From the NCBI GenBank assembly GCA_030066195.1, contig JASJCB010000027.1, positions 1 through 64,000 on the forward strand: a stretch of DNA of 64,000 nt. The letters run 5' to 3'. The translations under genes and the position numbers were made by a program. A model generated the notes under the pieces. It searched no databases and was not told where the DNA came from. It saw only the letters and a list, made by a program, of their open reading frames with translations. Below, in pieces: positions 1 through 7,489 of this stretch. Each line of letters opens with the position of its first letter. Positions within the stretch are counted from its first letter, which is position 1. Source of the DNA: Acidobacteriota bacterium. GTDB taxonomy: Bacteria; Acidobacteriota; Holophagae; Acanthopleuribacterales; Acanthopleuribacteraceae.

Positions 1-2
1 TT

Positions 3-503
3 CGAGTTAAGAACAATTGGACACGTTCCGATCTACTCCAGCAGGAATCGATTTTCTGGTTAAGAGATATTGCCGAACTATTGTCGATCGATTCTGTGGT
101 GATCAAAAAAGCCGTTCAGGTGCTTCAGAACCAGGGAAAGGATGCATGGGATACCATCGGGGTAAGGAAAGTTTTTGGAAAATGGCTCATCCGCATGAAG
201 ACCTTTGCTCCATATTACCGGAAACGATTTGATCAAAGTCATATTAGGAATGTTGACCCGAATTGGAATGCAAACGACCTATTGGGACAGAAAGGCCAGT
301 TCTTTATGACCGAAATTTGTAAGTTGCTTTCCCTTTCTGAATACTCACTTCGATACAGGGTCAAAAAAGTAGAATCTCCAAAAGAAACCTTCGGTATTTG
401 GAAAGATGAAGTAACGAGCCGCTTCATAGTCGACATGGTCGTCTTTAGTCGCTTGTTTCGAATGTGGGCCAAATCCGGCCGCGAAGCCGACCGACACACT
501 TAG
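3..503 (+). CDS. Hypothetical protein with two similar HTH-like domains, 5' end outside window
   Basis: The frame is open from the first bases of the window to a TAG at 501-503, so this is the C-terminal 166 residues of a longer protein. The visible part looks like two copies of one domain of about 70 residues. The first contains DLLQQESIFWLRDIAELLS and the second DLLGQKGQFFMTEICKLLS; each is followed by a basic helix and an aromatic-rich tail. The I-x2-LLS-x3-x2-I/L pattern resembles a helix-turn-helix, so DNA binding is possible but not shown. I do not recognise the family. Its last codons overlap the first copy of a repeat (gcgaagccgaccg) that recurs in the intergenic block downstream. Confidence 0.6.
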   Translation, partial: RVKNNWTRSDLLQQESIFWLRDIAELLSIDSVVIKKAVQVLQNQGKDAWDTIGVRKVFGKWLIRMKTFAPYYRKRFDQSHIRNVDPNWNANDLLGQKGQFFMTEICKLLSLSEYSLRYRVKKVESPKETFGIWKDEVTSRFIVDMVVFSRLFRMWAKSGREADRHT

Positions 504-714
504 CAGTCCAGATGCCGATCGCGTCAGCGGTGCGTCATTTGCCGCTGGCGCGGCAAATGACTTGGCAAAAAGCAGGATTGCGAAGCCGACCGGCCTCCAC
601 GGTCGCGAAGCCGACCGGCCTCCACGGGTTTGGCACGGACGCCCAGATTTTAGGGGATAGGCAAGCGACGCAGTCGTTTGTCTATCGCCGTTCAAAATCT
701 GGGCGTCCGTGCCA
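481..714. repeat. Block of palindromes and direct repeats
   Basis: Three kinds of repeat are packed together. A 23-bp unit starting gcgaagccgaccggcc occurs at 580-602 and 605-627, and its first 13 bases also at 481-493 inside the end of the preceding gene. A perfect 10-bp inverted repeat (tcatttgccg/cggcaaatga) lies at 535-544 and 551-560. A 21-bp perfect inverted repeat at 631-651 and 694-714 encloses a second stem at 656-669/673-686 with a GCA loop, so 631-714 can fold as one long hairpin. There is no U tract, so it is not a standard terminator. Confidence 0.8.
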
Positions 715-898
715 TTAAATCTACCCGCACTCTCGTGCCGGAAATTTGATTAGCTTTTGTTGTAAATTGCTACTTTCTAGATACTTCGTTACATCAACTC
801 GCTTCCGTAGCTGCTTCCGTAGTGACCCCGTGCACAGCGTCAGCTTCCTTTTTGAAGCGTTGGGCAAATCCTGGAACTTCGGACCTTATGACGTTTTC

Positions 899-1342
899 AT
901 GCCATTTGAAAGGCTTGGGGACATTAAAAAAGTTTATATGGAAAACTGGGATAGAGGCAGGCTCAGAAACCAGTTCCTGGAATTGATGGAAGATGCGGCC
1001 CGCTCAACCTTCTCATGGATTCAGGATCATGTGACGTCTAATTACGAAAAAGCGGCGGGCATGTTCAAAGAAGCCAATGCGCGGGTAAATAAAATTGCCG
1101 AGCAACTGGAAGATGTCTATAACGTTACCCCCGAACAAGCCGCCACAGCAGCAACCAATTCCCCGCAAGAGGCTGCCGGCATTCTGAAGAACACCTTCGA
1201 TTATTCGGTCGGTCAGGTGGGTGAATACCTCGCCGATACCGGTGAATTCAGTGAGAGTGAAATCGGTGACGTTCTGCGCGGCATCGGTTTCAGCAGTGGC
1301 TCCGTGGGGAACTGGCTGCGCGATTCCTTCCCCTACCTGTAA
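899..1342 (+). CDS. Hypothetical protein with about 28-residue helical repeats at the C-terminus
   Basis: Unrecognised protein. The frame is open from 746, but residues before the Met at 899 do not look coding. Neither 899 nor the next Met at 938 has a clear ribosome binding site, so the start is uncertain and the gene could be the remnant of a larger one. The last 85 residues contain three similar units: VNKIAEQLEDVYNVTPEQ, EAAGILKNTFDYSVGQVGEYL and SEIGDVLRGIGFSSGSVGNWL. Each has the pattern L/V-x6-F/Y-x-V/S-x2-V/A followed by a short amphipathic helix. Similar helical repeats occur in large bacterial surface proteins, but that comparison is from memory. A strong hairpin follows the stop by 16 nt. 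Confidence 0.5.
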   Translation: MPFERLGDIKKVYMENWDRGRLRNQFLELMEDAARSTFSWIQDHVTSNYEKAAGMFKEANARVNKIAEQLEDVYNVTPEQAATAATNSPQEAAGILKNTFDYSVGQVGEYLADTGEFSESEIGDVLRGIGFSSGSVGNWLRDSFPYL

Positions 1343-1357
1343 CCAACCGGACCCGGG

Positions 1358-1384
1358 CGCCGGCCGGGCGACGACCGGCCGGCG
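1358..1384 (+). terminator. Perfect 10-bp GC-rich hairpin without U tract
   Basis: CGCCGGCCGG at 1358-1367 and its reverse complement at 1375-1384 flank a 7-nt loop, 16 nt after the stop of the preceding gene. No T run follows, so it would act as a weak terminator or a 3'-end stabilising structure. Confidence 0.5.
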
Positions 1385-1931
1385 ACCCGACTGGTGTTTG
1401 GATATCTTTACCGGATGGTTTGTGCGATATCCGAAAGATCGCAATGTACCTGCCCCTGGATATCGGGCAGATGAGTTATAGTTCGGGACCCTGATCGGCA
1501 GCAAGGCGACGATATTGCCCGGAGCAGCATACCGGGCCGTTGTCGTGCCTTGACGAAAAGGGCCCGACATAAAAATGACGGACCGCGACCTACCGCCTGG
1601 AATATTCTCGCACACGGCCCTGTTTGCCCTATTACCCGCTTTTCCACGGCATGATATAAGGCGGCCTGCAAGGTGAAGATGTTCGACGCGCATCAGCTCA
1701 AACCATACGATATTCAACTGTCGGTAACCGGCCGAAAGAAAGCGACGACGCCCGCCTGGATTGTAGAAGTCAGCGGTCGCCGGGCGCGCCGGGCATTTTT
1801 CAGGACTACCGAAGCGCCCGCCCGCACGGTTAAAATAGGCGTGTTGGACACCGGCTTGTCGTATGCTTTAAGAGAATAGCGCCGGCCGGGGCCGGGCTTT
1901 GCAGCAACGAACATTTTTCGGGAGGACGTCC
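1385..1931. other. Intergenic region without a supported gene
   Basis: An open frame runs from a GTG at 1673 to 1879 (68 codons, basic, no recognisable motif, no clear ribosome binding site) and may be chance. Nothing else stands out until the GGAGG at 1921-1925 that serves the next gene. Confidence 0.5.
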
Positions 1932-2264
1932 GTGGGGCATTATTACGATTCCAAAGATCTTGAACGGTTCGGCGAGATCGGCAAACACCGCAAGGAACTG
2001 GCCGACAAATTTTTCGACTGGTACGGTTCGGTCATGGAAAAGGGCGCCCTGACCAGGCGCGAAAAAAGCCTGATCGCTCTGGGTGTGGCCCATGCGGTTC
2101 AATGTCCGTACTGTATCGATGCCTATGCTACCGGTTGCCTGGAAGCCGGGGCAAGCAACGACGAGATCACCGAGGCGATTCATGTAGCCGCGGCGATTCG
2201 GGCGGGCGCGTCCCTGGTCCACGGTATTCAGGCCGACAATGCTATCAACAAGGTGATGATGTAA
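1932..2264 (+). CDS. Arsenosugar biosynthesis-associated AhpD/peroxidase-like protein
   Basis: A 110-residue AhpD-like (carboxymuconolactone decarboxylase family) protein of the subgroup found beside ArsS. It has the expected N-terminus (HYYDSKDLERFGEIG), the REKSLIALGVAHAVQ helix, the redox motif CPYC and the ending AAAIRAGASLVHGIQ. The GTG at 1932 is chosen because GGAGG ends 6 nt upstream and the protein then begins exactly where the family does; the upstream in-frame Met at 1899 has no such support. Its stop overlaps the ArsS start by one base (TAATG), implying translational coupling. The AhpD fold suggests a thiol-disulfide role, but its exact job in arsenosugar synthesis is not established. 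Confidence 0.9.
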   Translation: MGHYYDSKDLERFGEIGKHRKELADKFFDWYGSVMEKGALTRREKSLIALGVAHAVQCPYCIDAYATGCLEAGASNDEITEAIHVAAAIRAGASLVHGIQADNAINKVMM

Positions 2265-3229
2265 TGACGGTACCCGCCTTTTCTTCCAAACTTCAAAAGC
2301 CCCTGACCACTTATGGGGTCAACTGCCTCCAGGTCAACCTGGGCAAACTCTGCAACCAGGCCTGCAAACACTGCCACGTGGACGCCGGTCCCAAGCGCAC
2401 CGAGATCATGGACCGGGAAACCGTTCAGCACATCATCGCTGCGGCTGAAATGGTTCGGCCCGAACTGGTCGACCTGACCGGCGGCGCGCCCGAGATGAAT
2501 CCGCATTTCCGCGAGTTGGTGGAAGCCCTCCGTGATTTGGGGGTGCCGCGCATCATGGATCGCTGCAACCTGACCATCCTCCTGGAGCCCGGTTTCGACT
2601 GGGTAGCCAACTTCCTGGCGAAGCACCGCATCGAGGTCACGGCTTCGCTGCCGTTTTACGTGGGCGAGCACGTGGATCGCCAACGCGGTAAAGGCGTGTT
2701 CTCCCGCAGTATCGAGGGCCTGCGCATCCTCAACGGTTTGGGGTACGGCGACAGCTTGCCGCTCAACCTGGTCTACAATCCCCAGGGCGCCTACCTGCCG
2801 CCCGACCAGGACGACCTGGAGCAGCTCTATAAACGTCATCTGGCCGAGGAATACGGCATTCGCTTCAACGAGTTGTACACGATTACCAACATGCCCATCG
2901 CCCGTTTCAAGACCTACCTGGAGCGCTCGGAGAACTACACGCGCTATATGAACAAGCTTGTCAGTCGTTTCAACCCGGGCACGCTGGACGGCCTGATGTG
3001 CCGTTCGTTGATCAGCGTGGGCTACGACGGCCGGTTGTACGATTGCGACTTCAACCAGATGTTGGACATGACCATCGACGCCGAGCAACCGCATATTTCC
3101 CAACTGCGCGACATCATGCTGACGGGCAGGCCCATCCGCACCGATGACCATTGCTACGGCTGTACGGCCGGCCACGGCAGTTCCTGCGGCGGCGCGTTGG
3201 ACACGGAAGACGAGGCGATCGCGGTTTAA
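2264..3229 (+). CDS. arsS: Arsenosugar biosynthesis radical SAM protein ArsS
   Basis: A 321-residue radical SAM enzyme with the CxxxCxxC cluster motif at residues 30-37 (CNQACKHC), the GGAPE motif of the SAM-binding strand and a Cys-rich C-terminus (CYGCTAGHGSSCGG). This matches ArsS, which adds a 5'-deoxyadenosyl-derived group to dimethylated arsenic on the way to arsenosugars. Some family members carry selenocysteine in the C-terminal motif; here all positions are ordinary Cys codons. Start is the ATG sharing its A with the stop of the AhpD-like gene. The methyltransferase ArsM, which normally makes the substrate, is not in this window. Confidence 0.93.
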   Translation: MTVPAFSSKLQKPLTTYGVNCLQVNLGKLCNQACKHCHVDAGPKRTEIMDRETVQHIIAAAEMVRPELVDLTGGAPEMNPHFRELVEALRDLGVPRIMDRCNLTILLEPGFDWVANFLAKHRIEVTASLPFYVGEHVDRQRGKGVFSRSIEGLRILNGLGYGDSLPLNLVYNPQGAYLPPDQDDLEQLYKRHLAEEYGIRFNELYTITNMPIARFKTYLERSENYTRYMNKLVSRFNPGTLDGLMCRSLISVGYDGRLYDCDFNQMLDMTIDAEQPHISQLRDIMLTGRPIRTDDHCYGCTAGHGSSCGGALDTEDEAIAV

Positions 3230-3264
3230 CCCGAAATCACCGCCCCGCCGAAAGCCGGGACGAG

Positions 3265-3975
3265 TCATTCCATCCAGGCCGACTCCTCGATCAAGGCGGG
3301 GAGGAGACCGATATGCTCCAGGGTATGGTAAGGCTTGGATTCGCTTTCATCGACTTCCACGTGTTCGTGTTGCCAGGTGGTGTGATAGGGGATATGCACC
3401 GCTCCGGCGCCCAGTTCCAAAAGGGGCAGAACATCGGACTTGAGCGAGTTGCCGATCATCAGAAAGTGCTTGGGGTCCAACTCGTATTTGTCCAGAAGGT
3501 CCCGATAGACGCCGGCATTCTTTTCGCTGACGATTTCGATATGTTTGAAGTATTCGTCCAAACCGGAGCGGGCAATCTTGGACTCCTGGTCGAAGAGGTC
3601 GCCCTTGGTAATGATCATCAGGTCGAAACGGCCGCGACAATAGTCCAGGGCATCCTTGACATGGGGCAGCGGTTCCACGGGGGCGCGCAGCATTTCCTTG
3701 GCGGCATCCAGCAGACTTTGGATGACATCGCCGCCGATACGATTTTCGGATAGTTCCAGGGCGGTTTCGATCATGGACAGGGTAAAACCCTTGATGCCGT
3801 AGCCGAATAAAGCAAGGTTGCGCATCTCGGTCTCATAGAGTTTTTTGTCGATCCATTCGGCATCATGGTAGGGCAGGAGCAGATCCCTGAACTTGTCCTG
3901 GGTGACCCTGAACAGGGTTTCGTTATGCCAGAGCGTATCATCGGCATCGAAAGCAATCATATTCAGCCGCTTCAT
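3265..3975 (-). CDS. HAD-family hydrolase
   Basis: A 236-residue haloacid dehalogenase-superfamily phosphatase. Motif I is FDADDTLW with nucleophile D10 and acid/base D12, motif II is IITKGD, a Lys follows in the FKHIEIVSEKN region, and motif IV is GNSLKSD. The helical cap lies between motifs I and II, as in subfamily I members such as phosphoglycolate phosphatase or dUMP phosphatase. The substrate cannot be told from sequence. It is convergent with arsS, 35 bp apart, and appears to stand alone. Confidence 0.85.
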   Translation of the reverse strand: MKRLNMIAFDADDTLWHNETLFRVTQDKFRDLLLPYHDAEWIDKKLYETEMRNLALFGYGIKGFTLSMIETALELSENRIGGDVIQSLLDAAKEMLRAPVEPLPHVKDALDYCRGRFDLMIITKGDLFDQESKIARSGLDEYFKHIEIVSEKNAGVYRDLLDKYELDPKHFLMIGNSLKSDVLPLLELGAGAVHIPYHTTWQHEHVEVDESESKPYHTLEHIGLLPALIEESAWME

Positions 3976-4304
3976 CGGTATCTCCTCATGATCATTTCAG
4001 CCGCTTATTTTAGCACGCCCGGGACAGGAGGGCGGATTCGAGTTGGCGCCGGTTCATAGCTCAAATCGGTAGGTTCGGGACTCTCAACGAGCGTGGCGAG
4101 TACCCGCACGCCGTGGTGATTGCATTGTTTTTGGGGCAGCGGATCAGCGAGGATTTTCAGCGTTTCGACACAAACAACCCGGTTTCCGGACTTGACAATC
4201 AAATACAGCTGATTCGGGGTGATTTGAGAAGCCGGGCCCTGGTTTACTGCTTGATCCGTTGATCCTCGCCGCCGAGGGTCGTGGTATCTCGACCAATTTC
4301 TCGA
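3976..4304. other. Intergenic region upstream of the HAD gene
   Basis: Between the HAD gene start and the 42-bp repeat array there is no convincing gene. A 142-codon frame on the minus strand (4005-4433) runs into the repeats; it has no ribosome binding site, signal or family resemblance. Confidence 0.5.
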
Positions 4305-4562
4305 TACTGAAAGTCGGGGAGCAAAGAATCGGTCCTCATTCTTTGCGCACCGAAAGTTCAGGGTCAAAGAACCGGTTCTCATTCTTTGCTCCCGAAAAGT
4401 CCGGGTCAAGGAACCACAACAGATTTCTTTCACATTACTTTTCGGTGCGCAAAGAAATAGTTCTCATTCTTTGCTCTCGACTTTTCCGGGTCGAGGAATG
4501 AGGACTGATTCTTTGCTCCCGACTTTTCCGGGTCGAGGAATCAGAACCGATTCTTCGATCCT
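4305..4562. repeat. Degenerate tandem array, about 42-bp unit, six copies
   Basis: Units of about 42 bp follow one another, built on aaagaaccggttctcattct plus ttgctcccgacttttccggg and tcgagg. The two copies around 4470-4540 share the string cgacttttccgggtcgagga; the others are more diverged. Each unit contains small dyads (CTCGAC...GTCGAG and CAAAGAA...TTCTTTG), so every unit can form a hairpin. The unit is divisible by three, but no frame stays open across all copies. Confidence 0.75.
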
Positions 4563-4714
4563 CGGTTTATCGACACAACCAATTACAACTGGATTCAGGA
4601 GTCGGCTCCCTCAAATCGTCAACTGAAGGACAGCTCAAAGCCCCCCGACCGTTTCGCTTATTCGAGCTTTAAAACAAAAAGCGAAGCGGTTAGCCGGGGC
4701 TCACCGCCTTGCAA

Positions 4715-5110
4715 TCAAGGCCACAGTCCGAGGACGAGTCCGAAGATGGTAAATTGCACGGTGTGGTAACCGCCGTCGATGACCCACAGGGTCATGGGTT
4801 TGTTGCAGAACTGGTAGTTCACCCCGAAGCTCGCCGCCACGAAACAGGCGCCCGCGATCAGGCCGCGTTGCAGAGCCACCGTCAACTCGGGATTCGGGCC
4901 CAGCCACCAGGCAAAGACCCAGGCCGAGATCAGGCAAAGCACGAAACTGATGCCGAACACTTTGGCCGGGTGCCCGTCCTGCTTCATCTCGTCGAAGCCG
5001 TTGGCCTTGCTCCACGGTTTCAGGAACATGACCGGCGAATACCAAAGCCCCCCAAGCATAAACGAACTGACCGCCGCCACCAGGACGGCCCAGATGTTGA
5101 TGTGTTCCAT
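4715..5110 (-). CDS. DUF1761 family membrane protein
   Basis: A 131-residue integral membrane protein with four hydrophobic segments (about 5-25, 50-70, 80-97 and 107-128). The N-terminus (WAVLVAAVSSFMLGGLWYSP) and the later GVNYQFCNKPMTLWVIDGGY are typical of DUF1761, a family of unknown function. The ATG at 5110 is followed directly by the first membrane helix; a GGGGG lies about 6 nt upstream. It stands alone on the minus strand. Confidence 0.85.
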   Translation of the reverse strand: MEHINIWAVLVAAVSSFMLGGLWYSPVMFLKPWSKANGFDEMKQDGHPAKVFGISFVLCLISAWVFAWWLGPNPELTVALQRGLIAGACFVAASFGVNYQFCNKPMTLWVIDGGYHTVQFTIFGLVLGLWP

Positions 5111-5189
5111 TCGGAACCCCCTTATCGAATCGATACATCATCTTAACACGACAAGCTGAATGGGGATTGTTCTTCAGTTTCGATCGGGT

Positions 5190-6416
5190 TTACGAGCAGA
5201 CGTCATCAAGAAAACGGCAGAGTTCTCCGGCTTGTTGTTCGCGGGAGAAAAAGGCGATGCCCTCCGGGTCGCCCGGCGGGAATCCGTTGTCGACCTCGTG
5301 CAGGAATGCTTGGATCTGGTCGACCTCCGAACACAGACGACCCTTGCCCGTGCGGGTCAATACTTCGCCGATATCCGAATCCGGCCGGGCCACGCAGAGG
5401 ACCGGACCCGGCAGGGCGATCAACTGCATCAGCTTACCGGTCAGGGTTCCCCGCGACCATTTGCCCGAGGTGTCCAGATCCTCCACCACCAGGGTCAAAC
5501 GGGCCTTGGCCGCCAGAGCCGCGGCCTCCGCGTGGGGTACCGGCTCGCGCAGGTCCAGGCGGTTGCCCAGGCCCAGGGCGTCGGCTTCCCGGCGCAGGCG
5601 GGCTTCCAATTCCGGCGGACCCAGGGATAGGAAAAGCAGGCGTTGATGCGGCTCTGCGGCCAGGGCCTGTAACAACTTGCTGAAGGCGGGCATTTGGTGC
5701 GGGTACATGCGGCCGCCGTAGAACAGGTAGTCGCCGGGCTCCTCCCCGCCGGCGTCCACGTGATCGGACGGGTCCCAACCGTTGTAGACCACCGCGCCTT
5801 TCATGCCGAAATGGTTGCCGATGATCTCCTTCAACGTCGGACTGACCGTGACGAAACCGGCGGCGCGGGAAATCACATGGCGTTCGATGCAGCGATCGGT
5901 GAAGCGCACCAGGGGGCCGCGATCCAAGGGGTAGAGGCTGCACGCGTCGCGGTAGTCGATCACCCAGGGAACGCCCATGGCTTTTGCGTAACGGCGCGCC
6001 AGCCAGTTCCCGGCGGACGGCCCGTAGGTGCTGAGCACGCAATCGACGGTCGGCAACTTACCGGAGATTTTCGGCCAGGCCTTTTGGACGGCGCGTCCCC
6101 AACTTGCCACGCTGCGGTCATAGGCGCGCAGATTGAAGCGCAAGCGTTTGCCCAGCTTGTACAGCGGCGCCACCAGGGGGTTCATGCCGCGTGTCGTCTC
6201 CACCGCCGCGGCCCGATCCAGGCCTGTTTCCCAGGTTCCCACCCGGATGACCTGATCGGGTTCCAGGCCGTGGTCCAGGCCGCCGGCGCCGTCGGGACAG
6301 ATGACGACGGGTCGGCGGCCGAATTTGGGCATATGCCGGCACATCTTGCCGAATCGATGGGCGGCTATGGTTTCCAGCGGAGGAAAGTAATAGGCGAATA
6401 TCAGCAGGTTCTTCAA
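5190..6416 (-). CDS. Glycosyltransferase, GT4-like (GT-B fold)
   Basis: A 408-residue cytosolic glycosyltransferase. The N-terminus (LLIFAYYFPPLETIAAHR) has the P-P-x3-(S/A)-x2-R pattern of GT4 enzymes in polysaccharide and glycoprotein clusters. The acceptor half includes YGPSAGNWLARR and VPWVIDYRDA. The C-terminal half has LFYGGRMYPHQ and a GTLTGKLMQLIAL segment near the donor site. It lies 7 nt after the GT2 gene on the same strand, so the two are probably co-transcribed and act on the same surface glycan. Donor and acceptor sugars cannot be inferred. Confidence 0.85.
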   Translation of the reverse strand: MKNLLIFAYYFPPLETIAAHRFGKMCRHMPKFGRRPVVICPDGAGGLDHGLEPDQVIRVGTWETGLDRAAAVETTRGMNPLVAPLYKLGKRLRFNLRAYDRSVASWGRAVQKAWPKISGKLPTVDCVLSTYGPSAGNWLARRYAKAMGVPWVIDYRDACSLYPLDRGPLVRFTDRCIERHVISRAAGFVTVSPTLKEIIGNHFGMKGAVVYNGWDPSDHVDAGGEEPGDYLFYGGRMYPHQMPAFSKLLQALAAEPHQRLLFLSLGPPELEARLRREADALGLGNRLDLREPVPHAEAAALAAKARLTLVVEDLDTSGKWSRGTLTGKLMQLIALPGPVLCVARPDSDIGEVLTRTGKGRLCSEVDQIQAFLHEVDNGFPPGDPEGIAFFSREQQAGELCRFLDDVCS

Positions 6417-6423
6417 GGTTCCT

Positions 6424-7323
6424 CTAATAGTAAAGGGGGCCGGAATATTTCTTCAGCTTGGCGATAGTCCGGCTGCTGATGCGCTTGCGTTGCCGCCAGA
6501 CATCGGGCACGCCGGCCAGGAACGCTCCGACCGCCTTGAACCAGGTGCCCAAATGACCCGAGCGCAGGGCGGTCAACAACATGTAGCCCCACCAGGCGGT
6601 TGCATAGGTGGCCACGCAGTGCAACGGCAGGCTTTTCAGGGCCACCCAGGGACGGTTGCGCACCTCGAAATAGATGCGTCGTCGGCTGGGACGTTCGTTG
6701 GGCGTTTCGTAGTGAATCATGGGTACGGCACGTGTCCACAGGATATCGTAATCCGCTTCCAGAATGCGGAAGGACAGATCGAACTCCTCCGAGCCGAAGG
6801 GGTTCAGCTTCTCCCAAAACACGCCGGTTTGTTGCAGCATCTCCGCGCGCAATACCGAACCGCCGCCCAGAAAATGACCGCAGAGCACCTCGTCTTCCGT
6901 CGGCACCTTTTTATCGCGTCGAGGGATGGTCTTGGGCGCAACTTCCCGGGTTTCCGGGTCCAGCATGGCAAAACACAGGCATCCCAGTTTTGGGTTTTGG
7001 GAAAAGTATTCGGCGATGCGATAACAGGCCCGCGTGTCCTCCATGGTGGCGTCGTCGTCCAGAAAGGCGATCAGGTCGCCCCCGGCCGCGGCGATGCCGT
7101 CGTTTCGTCCCCCGGCCACGCCTCGATTGGTTGCGTTGACCACCAGGACCGCCTCGGGGAAATCCCGCCGAACCATGTCCGGGGTGCCGTCGTGGGAACC
7201 GTTGTCCACCACCAGGATCTCCAGGTTCGGGTATTCCATGGCAAACAGGCTTTTGAGGCAGGTGGTCAGATCCTCGCGGCGGTTCATGGTAATGACGACG
7301 AAGGTAATCGATGGCAAATCCAC
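6424..7323 (-). CDS. Glycosyltransferase family 2
   Basis: A 299-residue GT-A glycosyltransferase. It has the GT2 start (ITFVVITMNRREDLTTCLKSL), the VVDNGSHDGT nucleotide-binding motif, AFLDDDATM as the metal-binding DxD and GSEEFDLSFRILEADYDI as the acceptor/catalytic-base region. This is the rhamnosyltransferase-like layout. The open frame continues upstream, but the GTG at 7323 is chosen: GGGAG lies 5-6 nt before it, and the upstream part would run through the promoter of the divergent diguanylate cyclase gene. First gene of a two-gene unit with the GT4-like gene. Confidence 0.9.
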   Translation of the reverse strand: MDLPSITFVVITMNRREDLTTCLKSLFAMEYPNLEILVVDNGSHDGTPDMVRRDFPEAVLVVNATNRGVAGGRNDGIAAAGGDLIAFLDDDATMEDTRACYRIAEYFSQNPKLGCLCFAMLDPETREVAPKTIPRRDKKVPTEDEVLCGHFLGGGSVLRAEMLQQTGVFWEKLNPFGSEEFDLSFRILEADYDILWTRAVPMIHYETPNERPSRRRIYFEVRNRPWVALKSLPLHCVATYATAWWGYMLLTALRSGHLGTWFKAVGAFLAGVPDVWRQRKRISSRTIAKLKKYSGPLYY

Positions 7324-7452
7324 AAGGTCTCCCGGAATATCGGCAGAAATGCAGTTCCAGTATAAACCATTTCTACCGATACGCCATGAGGGCGGCGAGG
7401 GTTTTAGCACCGTTATACCGACTGTTGCCTGTAACCGCCGGTTCCGATTGTG

Positions 7453-7458
7453 TATAAT
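7453..7458 (+). promoter_or_regulatory. Probable -10 element (TATAAT) of the diguanylate cyclase gene
   Basis: A perfect TATAAT lies 32 nt upstream of the ATG at 7490. No good -35 sits at 16-18 nt, so the promoter may need an activator. Confidence 0.5.
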
Positions 7459-7489
7459 CCTGACTAAGAAAGGCATAGGGGTTGACGGC

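Noticed and set aside
629..650. Sigma-54 promoter (TTTGGCACGGACGCCCAG)
   Set aside because: The -24-like half is present but there is no GC element at -12, and the bases belong to the long inverted repeat.
1673..1879. 68-codon gene with GTG start
   Set aside because: No clear ribosome binding site or family; kept only as a note in the intergenic entry.
2228..3268. Long antisense frames opposite real genes (for example opposite arsS, 26809-28419 and 39674-41527)
   Set aside because: They mirror GC-rich third positions of genuine genes, lack ribosome binding sites and encode low-complexity Val/Gly/Gln/His-rich sequence.
4305..4562. CRISPR array
   Set aside because: Units are contiguous and diverged, without spacers; no cas genes.
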